This document shows, piece after piece, positions 1 to 7,263 of a stretch of DNA of 24,904 bases. The translations under genes were made by a program, and so were the position numbers. The notes under the pieces are model-generated. The model did no database searches, was not told where the DNA came from, and saw nothing but the letters and a program-made list of their open reading frames with translations. Position 1 is the stretch's first letter, and each line of letters opens with the position of its first letter. The stretch is from the NCBI GenBank assembly GCA_937915565.1, contig CALDMH010000171.1, forward strand, positions 1 through 24,904. Direction: 5' to 3'. The DNA comes from an uncultured Clostridia bacterium. Lineage in GTDB: Bacteria; Bacillota; Clostridia; Christensenellales; Borkfalkiaceae.

Positions 1-773
1 TACGGATTATCGAAGCTCTTCCCCACAAGTGCGTTAAGCCCCGAAAACGTTTGCAAATGCGGCTCTAAGGTTATAAAAGTATCCTTTTTGCCGTTCAATT
101 CGTAATCGTCCAAAATTTCCTTTATCTTTGCTTCGCCCTTGCCCGCGGGAACTACCGCGCCCGCAAAAAGCGCGTCTTTTATATGAAAATACTCGATATA
201 ATCAAACAAAAGTTTGTAAGCCGCCATAGGTTCGTACCCGTCCAGAACGAAATTACCCATATCGAAAACGCATTTCATTCTGCCGCCGAAATATTCGGCG
301 ATTTCAAGGCATTTTTCGGGGCTTTCGCCGTATATGAGAGCTTCGTTTTCGTGGCACGGCGTAAGGCCGCGGTTTTCGGCAAACGAGATAAGTTTTTCGA
401 GCGCGTCGAACACTTTTCCTTTGCAATTTTCAAACGGCGTTTCTTTTGAATAAAACGAGAAAATTCTCACGTTTTTCGCACCGAGCTCGTTCGCCGTTTC
501 AAAAACTCTTTTCGCCGTTTCAAAATGCCCGTTCAAATCGCCGTTTATATCTATTTTCCCGAGCGGCGAACCTATCGACGAAACCTTTATTCCGTAATCG
601 TCAAGCGTTTTTTTAACCTCTTTAACTTCGCTTGCCGTCAAAACCGAAACGTTTTTTCCGTCCACGCCGCGAAGCTCGATATTTTCGATGCCAAAGCAGT
701 TTAACGCTTCGCATTGCTCTTTCAGACTATCGGCGTATTCGTCCGCAAAAGCGGATAAAATCAACTTATTCAT
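1..773 (-). CDS. Sugar phosphate isomerase/epimerase-like TIM-barrel protein (3' end cut by window edge)
   Basis: The frame stays open from ATG at 773 to the left edge, giving 257 codons without a stop. The start MNKLILSAFADEY and the IELRG strand near residues 32-36 are typical of the xylose isomerase-like TIM-barrel / AP endonuclease 2 fold. The probable metal-binding residues are present in order: His141-Glu142 (CHENE), Asp171 (VFDMGNF), His197 (YFHIKD) and Glu237 (ITLEPHL). The family (270-300 residues) isomerises or epimerises sugars; some members act on 3-keto sugars or cleave glycosides after oxidation. Its ATG overlaps the TAA of the upstream oxidoreductase by one base (TAATG), with AGGATAT just before it, so the two are probably translationally coupled. 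There is no signal peptide, so it should be cytoplasmic. The exact substrate cannot be told. Confidence 0.9.
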   Translation of the reverse strand, partial: MNKLILSAFADEYADSLKEQCEALNCFGIENIELRGVDGKNVSVLTASEVKEVKKTLDDYGIKVSSIGSPLGKIDINGDLNGHFETAKRVFETANELGAKNVRIFSFYSKETPFENCKGKVFDALEKLISFAENRGLTPCHENEALIYGESPEKCLEIAEYFGGRMKCVFDMGNFVLDGYEPMAAYKLLFDYIEYFHIKDALFAGAVVPAGKGEAKIKEILDDYELNGKKDTFITLEPHLQTFSGLNALVGKSFDNP

Positions 774-1651
774 TATATCCTGAATTTATCTACCGGTTCT
801 TCGTTGCCGGAATCCAACGACCTTTGAATTGCGTTCAGCACGAAAACGGGCGCAATGAAATCCTCGTAAGAAAGGCGTTGTTTTTCGCCGTTCAACAACC
901 CGTAAAACTCCTCCAACTCGATTTTAAAGCACGGACTATCCTCGTTTATCGGAAACTCTCCGCCGTGAACGTGATGCTCGGAAACCCTCATAGCGTAATA
1001 ACACGAATAGTTCCCGTCAACGTATAAGCCCGTGACGTCGTAATCCTTATACCTGAACAAAACGGTGAGCTTATCATCGTTTTTATAAGCCTTAACGCTT
1101 TCGGGATAAAACCCGAAAATCGTTGACGCCACGCCGACGAGATGCTCCGAATAAAAGAAGAAATCGCCGTAGTCGTTTTTCAGATTTATCGGGCAACGAA
1201 CGAAGCCCGAAAGAGTTTTTCCGTCAAAATTCTCTTCGCGTTCTCTTTTCAGCGTTTGAACGAGTTCGTCGTGAACGCACGAAGAGCCGCCCGTAAGTTT
1301 AACGCCCGCCGCCTTACATTCGCGCGCAAGTTTCAACGCGTCGCTTTCGGCAATCGAAACGGGTTTGTCTATAAACATCGGCACGCCGGTTTTTATATAT
1401 GGAGCGGCGTATTTATAATGATTGTCGCCGTGGCGAGCGGTGACTATAACTCCGTCGACATCGCCGACCGCCTCGTCGTAAGCGTTCATCGCTTTAACGC
1501 CGTATTTTGCGGCAAGTTTTTCCGCGGCGGCTTTGTCGTCGCTATAAACGCCCACCGTTTGCATATCTGCGTATTTCTCGTTCCCTTTCATAAAACCGAG
1601 AAACATATCCGCGTGTGAATTTTCACAACCTAAAATAACGATTTTTTTCAT
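773..1651 (-). CDS. Gfo/Idh/MocA family oxidoreductase, short divergent member
   Basis: This 292-residue protein has the outline of an NAD(P)-dependent sugar oxidoreductase. It has an N-terminal Rossmann beta strand (MKKIVILG), a DVDGVIVTARHGDN segment at about 64-77, and a DKP motif at 95-97 where the family usually has EKP. The glycine-rich loop is unusual: after Gly8 it reads CENSHA instead of GxGxxG or GxGxxA, so cofactor binding may be altered. It is also shorter than usual members (about 330-400). The start follows AAGGTG, 19 bases after the stop of the preceding oxidoreductase, and its own stop overlaps the next ATG. Pairing with another oxidoreductase and a TIM-barrel isomerase suggests sequential steps on one sugar or glycoside. 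It is cytoplasmic, and the substrate is unknown. Confidence 0.88.
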   Translation of the reverse strand: MKKIVILGCENSHADMFLGFMKGNEKYADMQTVGVYSDDKAAAEKLAAKYGVKAMNAYDEAVGDVDGVIVTARHGDNHYKYAAPYIKTGVPMFIDKPVSIAESDALKLARECKAAGVKLTGGSSCVHDELVQTLKREREENFDGKTLSGFVRCPINLKNDYGDFFFYSEHLVGVASTIFGFYPESVKAYKNDDKLTVLFRYKDYDVTGLYVDGNYSCYYAMRVSEHHVHGGEFPINEDSPCFKIELEEFYGLLNGEKQRLSYEDFIAPVFVLNAIQRSLDSGNEEPVDKFRI

Positions 1652-1670
1652 TTCAAAAACACCTTACTCG

Positions 1671-2651
1671 TTAAATTTTAATTTTCTTTCCGTCGGACTC
1701 GTACATTTTAAGAATAAGCTTAACGGTTTTCGAGCCTTCGTAAAAATCAATCGGGAATTTTTCGCCCCTTTCAAGGCAGTTGTAATATTCCCTTATAAGA
1801 TTATTATGCCCAACGCCCCATTCTTCCTTGCCGAAAATTGGCGAGCCGTCGGACTTGGTTACGAACCTGCCGTTGACGATAAGATTATCTCCCGAAAGCT
1901 CCACCGTGTCCGCTCCGGCGTGGAACATCGAAATAATCGTAAAACAATTTTTTGAAGCGTTCGTCGCGTTTATAACGAAATTTCCGCCGTTTTTGAGCGA
2001 AAACAATCCGTATGCCGTGTCCTCGACGTCGATAACGCCTTTTAAAGAATTGTTCGAGCAGTGAGCGATAACCGTTTCTGGCATTCCGCAAAACCACTGC
2101 AAAAGGTCGAGCGAATGAATCGCCTGATTTATCATTACGCCGCCGCCTTCATACCGTTTTTTACCTCTCCACGCACCCGACGCGTAATATTTTTCATCTC
2201 TTTGCCAAACGAGATTCGCCGTCGCCGCGGTGATTTCTTTGCCTTTGAAAAACTCTTTAAGGTATAAAACCGAAGCGTTGTAACGATTCTGGAAACAAAC
2301 GCCGAGCGTTGCCGAGGAATTTTTAACGGCTTTTTCGATTGCGTTTAACTGCTCGAAATTTATGGCGAGAGGCTTTTCGCAAAGAACGTGCACGCCCAAG
2401 CCCAACGCCTTGCAAATGACTTCGGCGTGGAGATAATGCGGCAGGCAAACGTGCAAAACGTCGATTTCGCCGCTATCGAGCATCTCCTTATAATCGGAAA
2501 ATTCTTTTGCGCCGAGATTGAATTCCGCGTTTATTTCCTTGCATTTTTCCGAATCAATATCGCAAATAGCCGTTATTTTTTGTCCGCGATTCAAAATCGC
2601 CCTTATATGAAGGGGCGCGATTGCTCCGAGCCCCGCAATACCAACTCTCAT
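1671..2651 (-). CDS. Gfo/Idh/MocA family oxidoreductase
   Basis: A 326-residue protein with a canonical NAD(P)-binding start (MRVGIAGLGAIAPLHIRAI, a GxGxxA-type loop at residues 7-11). The CEKPLA motif at 91-96 carries the family lysine. The substrate-domain motif GGGVMINQAIHSLDLLQW (about 169-186) has His179 and Asp182 in the usual catalytic spacing. These enzymes oxidise or reduce a sugar hydroxyl with NAD(P); some work on C3 of glycosides. The length fits the shorter family members. AAGGAT lies a few bases before the ATG. It follows the GH127 gene by 133 bases on the same strand and is followed closely by a second oxidoreductase, so it is likely co-transcribed. There is no signal peptide. 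The reaction and substrate are inferred only at family level. Confidence 0.95.
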   Translation of the reverse strand: MRVGIAGLGAIAPLHIRAILNRGQKITAICDIDSEKCKEINAEFNLGAKEFSDYKEMLDSGEIDVLHVCLPHYLHAEVICKALGLGVHVLCEKPLAINFEQLNAIEKAVKNSSATLGVCFQNRYNASVLYLKEFFKGKEITAATANLVWQRDEKYYASGAWRGKKRYEGGGVMINQAIHSLDLLQWFCGMPETVIAHCSNNSLKGVIDVEDTAYGLFSLKNGGNFVINATNASKNCFTIISMFHAGADTVELSGDNLIVNGRFVTKSDGSPIFGKEEWGVGHNNLIREYYNCLERGEKFPIDFYEGSKTVKLILKMYESDGKKIKI

Positions 2652-2784
2652 AATTTTATCCTTTTTTTAAATCGTCCGTTAATCGTCGGAGTTTAATTTG
2701 CCTTTACGTTGCCGTCGATTAGGAACTTTTTTTCGTCGTTTTCGTTAGCCTCAGGCGATTGCGTTAGCCCCCGCCAAAACGCCG
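2652..2784 (-). other. Intergenic region between GH127 and oxidoreductase genes
   Basis: The region holds no convincing promoter. There is a short inverted repeat GCCGTT/AACGGC (2781-2802) across the GH127 stop codon and a direct repeat CGTTAGCC (2743-2750 and 2762-2769). A stop-free frame ending at TAA 2693-2695 reads like the tail of a protein (ending FLIDGNVKAN) but has no start or ribosome site of its own. Confidence 0.4.
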
Positions 2785-4614
2785 TTATTTTTGCCAAACG
2801 GCTATATCGCAACGTTCGTCGTCGTAATTTTTTCCCGCCGAGGAATAATCGACGAGCGTAATTTCGCATTTATCCGTTTTAACTTTCAATGCGAGATTGC
2901 TTTTGAAAAGTTCGTTTTTTATCGCCTTGAAAGGAATGGTCTCACCGTTTTTGAAGTTCTTTTTTAAGCTTTTGCAAACGGGCAAATCGACGTCGCCGAA
3001 GCGTTCGTCCCTCGCGAGGACGATTGCGCCCTTCGTAAACGCGACCTTTCCGTTTTTATAAACCGCTTTAAGCGGAGCTTTCCAAGCGAGTGAAACGTCG
3101 TCGTTTTGCCACTCTCTTTCAACGACAAAATAACCGTTTATCGACTTATAGGCAGGTTTTTCACCGTTAATCGTAATCTCGAACCCCTCTGCGTAAGAAG
3201 GGATTCTGAATAAAAGCCGAAACTTTTCGCCGCCCGCCGAAACCTTGATTTTCGCGCCGCTTTTCCCGTAAGGCTCGGCAATCGTTTTTATTTTAACTTC
3301 GCCGCCTTTAAACGAGGTTTTCAGCTCGGAATCGATATATAGATTGACGATAAAGCCGTCCTTTTTCTTCATAATTGCGGACAGGCCGAAAATTGCCGTT
3401 CCCGCACCGCCGATTGCCGCGCAGCAACCGTAAGACCTTCCGTTTTGCAGTTCCTCGAACCCTGCGACGATTCTTCCGCGCCTGCCTTTCGTTAAAGGAC
3501 TGTAACTATCGAAAGGAAACGCACCGTGCTTAACGAGAATGAGGTTATCTCCCACCCATTTTCTGCCTTGGGCTTTTTCCATCGTTTGATTTTCGTCGTT
3601 CACCGCGCCGAAAAGCGCGTTCAAGCCGGAACGCTCTATAATTTCGGCGTATTTAGCCTTTCCCGTCAACGAAAGGAGTTTTGCAGCAAGCTTCATAAAA
3701 GTCACCGTAACGCAGGTTTCCTGCATAACTCCTTCCTTTTCTTCCGTTTGCGTTTGGGAGGAATTATCGAAAAACTCGCTCGTGCAGCCCGAACAGCCGA
3801 TAATCGTATAATCGGTTTTAACGACCATATCAGCGAAATTTTCCACGGCTTTGAGATACTTCTTCTCGCCCGTGACCTTGTAATATTCCAAAAGCCCCTC
3901 GAAGCAACTTATCATCTCGTAGGCCTTTTTATGCGTAAATTGATAAGGGTGTAATTTTTTTTCGAGGCAAAGCTCGATTATATTCATATCCGAACAAAAG
4001 CCCTGTTTGACTACGTATTCGGAAAAATCGAGATACCTTTTCTCGCCCGTAATTTCGTAAAGCCTTACGAACGGCTCTAAAATCGAACAGGAATTAAGTC
4101 CGCCGTAAATTTGCGAGGTGCTGAAAATGCTTTTCTCTTTTCCCTCTCCGACGTGAGCGAGAATATAATCCGCGCAACCCTTAACCGCGTCAATCACCTC
4201 TTTTTTTAACGTTTCGCTTTTGCAAATATCCAAAAAATATATAAAGCCGAGCATAACGTATTTTCTCGACCACATATCCCACCCTAAAAACTCTTTTTCC
4301 GTGGGATAAGAGGAAATTCTGCCCGATTTTTCCCTTACGGACAGCATATCTTTGATTGTTTTTACTATTTCCTTATATAAATCCGCGTTTGCGGAGGCCT
4401 TGTAAGTAAGGCACGCGCCGCGCATCATCTTTCCCCAAAATTCGCCGCGCCAGCCGTTATCGACGTCGTAACGATACCTGAACTGGTCAACGAGGAGCTT
4501 CCAGGTCGATTCGTCGGCGTATTGTTTTTCTATCGTGTAGCCGATAAGCTCGCCCGCGTAGCCGTAAGTTTTTGTTTCTCCCGCCTCGGGGAATTTAAAA
4601 GCAAGATTTTTCAT
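2785..4614 (-). CDS. GH127-family (DUF1680) glycoside hydrolase, probable beta-L-arabinofuranosidase type
   Basis: A 609-residue protein with the (alpha/alpha)6-barrel character of DUF1680/GH127. In the family, a cysteine nucleophile sits in a zinc site built from one Glu and three Cys. Matching residues are visible: ETC at 299-301 (Glu299, Cys301), the CC pair Cys397-Cys398 in SYGCCAAIGG, and a likely general acid Glu280 in TSEFF. A beta-sandwich tail follows from about 420 (LLFRIPSYAEGF near 467-478, DIAVWQK end). The acid-to-ETC spacing is about three residues longer than I recall for the characterised bifidobacterial enzyme. There is no signal peptide, so it should act on imported oligosaccharides. 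GAGG lies only two bases from the ATG, an unusually tight ribosome site, but no better start exists. Related GH146-type specificity is possible. Confidence 0.9.
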   Translation of the reverse strand: MKNLAFKFPEAGETKTYGYAGELIGYTIEKQYADESTWKLLVDQFRYRYDVDNGWRGEFWGKMMRGACLTYKASANADLYKEIVKTIKDMLSVREKSGRISSYPTEKEFLGWDMWSRKYVMLGFIYFLDICKSETLKKEVIDAVKGCADYILAHVGEGKEKSIFSTSQIYGGLNSCSILEPFVRLYEITGEKRYLDFSEYVVKQGFCSDMNIIELCLEKKLHPYQFTHKKAYEMISCFEGLLEYYKVTGEKKYLKAVENFADMVVKTDYTIIGCSGCTSEFFDNSSQTQTEEKEGVMQETCVTVTFMKLAAKLLSLTGKAKYAEIIERSGLNALFGAVNDENQTMEKAQGRKWVGDNLILVKHGAFPFDSYSPLTKGRRGRIVAGFEELQNGRSYGCCAAIGGAGTAIFGLSAIMKKKDGFIVNLYIDSELKTSFKGGEVKIKTIAEPYGKSGAKIKVSAGGEKFRLLFRIPSYAEGFEITINGEKPAYKSINGYFVVEREWQNDDVSLAWKAPLKAVYKNGKVAFTKGAIVLARDERFGDVDLPVCKSLKKNFKNGETIPFKAIKNELFKSNLALKVKTDKCEITLVDYSSAGKNYDDERCDIAVWQK

Positions 4615-4764
4615 AACCTCAATAATTTTCGTTCACAATATTACTTTTTATTTTTTGCCGCTCGATAAAACCTCTTCCACCGCAATCGCCCCACGTTACT
4701 CAAAGTCAAAGACAAGATTTTCCTATGCGGGGCGGCAAAAGCCGCCCCGCATAGGAATTCTATT
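4615..4764 (-). other. Intergenic region between surface lipoprotein and GH127 genes
   Basis: A 150-base gap. Its upstream half holds the long hairpin at 4720-4757. The rest is AT-rich toward the GH127 start. TTGACT occurs just after the hairpin but no acceptable -10 box follows at the right distance, so a separate promoter is not supported. Confidence 0.4.
4720..4757 (-). terminator. Perfect 17-bp hairpin after the surface lipoprotein gene (terminator-like or mRNA 3'-end protector)
   Basis: Arms at 4720-4736 and 4741-4757 pair without mismatch around a 4-base loop. The arms are GC-rich in the middle (GCGGGGCGGC). It starts 7 bases after the stop of the minus-strand lipoprotein gene. No U-tract follows on the minus strand, so complete rho-independent termination is doubtful. 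Attenuation or protection of the upstream message is the safer reading. Confidence 0.6.
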
Positions 4765-7206
4765 TTACCATTTCCAAACAACGCCGCTGTCCGACACAAC
4801 CCATTTGCCGATATTCGTATTGCCTGCGGCAACCATATCCGTAAGATTGTCGTAACGATAAGCGTTCTTCCAGTGGTAAACGTAATGCGCGCCGCTTTCG
4901 GCAGCTAACGGATTGCGCGACTTCTCGTCAAGAGAAATCGTCGCTTTTTCGCTCAAATCCGCAAAATCGTTTGCCGCGTAAATAGTCATACTTCCCGACA
5001 ATTCCCAAGCGCCCGAAGCGTTCTTGGTGTAATTTCCGTGCTGAACGAGCGGCATTACTCTGCCGTTTTCCGCTTTGGGCGCAACGACGTAAAGCCCTTC
5101 GATTGAGCCTTGCATCATATAGCCGAGCGCGCTCGTATCTCCTTTCCCGGCATAGTAGTTGGTGTTTGCCGCGCTGACGAACATACCCACGCCTGCCGTG
5201 CTGGACGAAGCAAGCGTATCGGTTGAGAAAGTCTTATTGTAATTGAGAATAACGTTCTTCATTTTAACGTAAGGCGAATCCTGACTGCCGAACAACGAAA
5301 AATTCTTATTTTCCGTTGCAGCGTTCGTTCCGTCGTGCGTAAACTGAATATAAACGTTTTCGATTTGAGTGTAAGCGGCGTACTCGGCAAACATTTTACC
5401 GGTCGTCCAACTCGTCCAGAAAATATGCGTGTTAAGGAAGGCCACGTTTTTAACTACCGCGTAATCGATGACGATAGGATTATCCGTCCTCTTTCCGCAA
5501 AGCGTGCCGAAGAATCCGTAAGAATTGCCTGCCCTGAAACCGCTTATCGTATGTCCGTTGCCGTCGAACGTGCCGACGAACCCGGCAGCCGCGTCGGCTC
5601 TCGTGTTGTCGTTTACGACAGTGAGCATATCTTTCGAGCCGCCGTTATAGGGATAAAACGTATCGTTTCCGTCAACGTTACACTTGTTTCCGTTGCCGTT
5701 AATATCCACGCTCCACAAATCTACGTCCGCGTTCATAATGAAATAGCCGTCAACCGTTTTTCTTTCGGCCGTAAGGCGCATATCCGCAAGGTCGTCTACC
5801 GTATTTATAACTTTCGTGTACGCAGTTACGTTCGTCAGTTCGTAACCGTAAGTATCGGTGCAAACGGTGAGCGAGCAAACGGTTGAAGTTTTGCTTTCGG
5901 TAAACGTTCCGCAAAGCTTTCCGTCTGCATAGGTCAAAACGTAATTTTCGCCTTTATAAGTCTGCTTCGCTTCGGTTATCGCGTCGCTGCCGAAAAGTTC
6001 GGTGAGATACGCGTGCCAACCGTCGATAGCGGAGAAATAATTCACGGCGGTTTCGTCGGTTACGACGGGGCGGATAACGTTTACTTCAAACGTCTTTTTA
6101 ACCTCGCCTCTATCGCTCGGCAACGTGTAAGTTACCGTGATAACCGCCTTTCCTGCTTTAACCGCTTTTATTTTGCCGTCCTCAAAAACGGCTACGTTTT
6201 CGTTATCCGAGGAAACGCTTATCGCCAAAGCCGCTCCGTTCACCGTTACGACGGGATTATACGCTTCTTCTACGTTATAATTAACTCCGCCGAAGCTTGC
6301 AATCGTGTGAAGTTCCATTTCGTTTGCAAGAACGTTTTCGACGATAGTAGTTACCGTTTCTCCGCATTCGCACTTGCCGATTTCGCCGTTCTCCGTCGTT
6401 TCCCACCCGGCTATACTATGTTTAGCGAGCGTTTCTTCGTTTATCTCGTCGCAGTATTCGCACGCATACCAGTGATTTTCACCGTTATTTTTCGCAACCG
6501 TATACGAATGATTTCCTAATTCGCCGTATTCTTCGCCGCAGGTTTTGCATTTTGCTTTCGACTGGCAGGTGGCCGTACCGCCATCGTGAGCCCCTAATTC
6601 GCCGTGTTCTCCGCCACAGTCGTCGCACTTCGCCTTTTCCTCACAGGTGGCTTTGCCGCCCGCGCAGACAATATCTTTTTCTACGACGGCGTTACAGCAC
6701 TTATGTACCTCGTTATGAGTTCCGTTGCCGTTTGAAACGTAAGCGAACTCCTCGCTTGCGTGCTTTTGCGGATTGAGTTCGCCGTATTCCTGCCCGCAAT
6801 CGGTGCAAATCGCCCTTTCCTTGCAGGTGGCCGTTCCGCCGCTGTGCGCGCCCGTTTCGCCGTATTCCCCGCCGCATTTAACGCATTTTGCTTTTTCTCC
6901 GCAAGCGGCTTCGCCGCCGGAGCAAGCCTCGTTCGCTTCAACCTCTGCGTTACAGCACTTATGCGCCTTTTTGTGCGTTCCGTCGCCTTTGGAAACGTAA
7001 ACGAACTCTGCGCTTTTGTGGTTTTCCTTATCAAGTTCGCCGTACTCTTTTCCGCACTCGTCGCACTTGGCTTTTTCGGTGCAGGTAGCTTTTTCGCCGC
7101 CGTGCGTGTGAGCCGCGGCGGATTCGCCCGATTCGGCGCAGGCAACGAACGCCGACGCCGAAACGAGCATAATCAAGCTCATTATTGCAATTAGTATTTT
7201 CCTCAT
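4765..7206 (-). CDS. Surface lipoprotein with Cys-rich tandem repeats, Ig-like (BIG2) domain and C-terminal GLUG/beta-helix-like module
   Basis: An 813-residue protein with a lipoprotein signal; the lipobox FVAC puts the lipidated Cys at 23. Residues 42-230 hold five Cys-x5-Cys-x2-Cys-G units (at about 42, 102, 128, 188 and 214) with two intervening segments that share YVSxGxGTH and HKCCNA. Together they form an exact 86-residue repeat. A BIG2-like Ig domain follows (about 295-378). Residues 464-813 form a module shared with the preceding gene. It includes GFVGTFDGNGHTISGF (542-557) and NSYGFFGTL (561-569), GLUG-like, and ends in an AYRYD...GVVWKW motif. It should be anchored on the outer membrane face and bind something, probably carbohydrate or cell wall. 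No catalytic residues were recognised. GGAGG lies 5-6 bases before the ATG. It is the last surface gene before the hairpin at 4720-4757. Confidence 0.85.
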   Translation of the reverse strand: MRKILIAIMSLIMLVSASAFVACAESGESAAAHTHGGEKATCTEKAKCDECGKEYGELDKENHKSAEFVYVSKGDGTHKKAHKCCNAEVEANEACSGGEAACGEKAKCVKCGGEYGETGAHSGGTATCKERAICTDCGQEYGELNPQKHASEEFAYVSNGNGTHNEVHKCCNAVVEKDIVCAGGKATCEEKAKCDDCGGEHGELGAHDGGTATCQSKAKCKTCGEEYGELGNHSYTVAKNNGENHWYACEYCDEINEETLAKHSIAGWETTENGEIGKCECGETVTTIVENVLANEMELHTIASFGGVNYNVEEAYNPVVTVNGAALAISVSSDNENVAVFEDGKIKAVKAGKAVITVTYTLPSDRGEVKKTFEVNVIRPVVTDETAVNYFSAIDGWHAYLTELFGSDAITEAKQTYKGENYVLTYADGKLCGTFTESKTSTVCSLTVCTDTYGYELTNVTAYTKVINTVDDLADMRLTAERKTVDGYFIMNADVDLWSVDINGNGNKCNVDGNDTFYPYNGGSKDMLTVVNDNTRADAAAGFVGTFDGNGHTISGFRAGNSYGFFGTLCGKRTDNPIVIDYAVVKNVAFLNTHIFWTSWTTGKMFAEYAAYTQIENVYIQFTHDGTNAATENKNFSLFGSQDSPYVKMKNVILNYNKTFSTDTLASSSTAGVGMFVSAANTNYYAGKGDTSALGYMMQGSIEGLYVVAPKAENGRVMPLVQHGNYTKNASGAWELSGSMTIYAANDFADLSEKATISLDEKSRNPLAAESGAHYVYHWKNAYRYDNLTDMVAAGNTNIGKWVVSDSGVVWKW

Positions 7207-7263
7207 CTTTTCCTCCTATTTTTAATGCGATTACTCGCTAAAAACCGAATAAATCACCCTTAA

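Noticed and set aside
6508..7083. Rubredoxin or DNA-binding zinc finger in the Cys repeats
   Set aside because: The protein has a lipoprotein signal and is exported. The spacing is Cys-x5-Cys-x2-Cys with repeats on a surface stalk, not a paired CxxC rubredoxin or a nucleic-acid finger.
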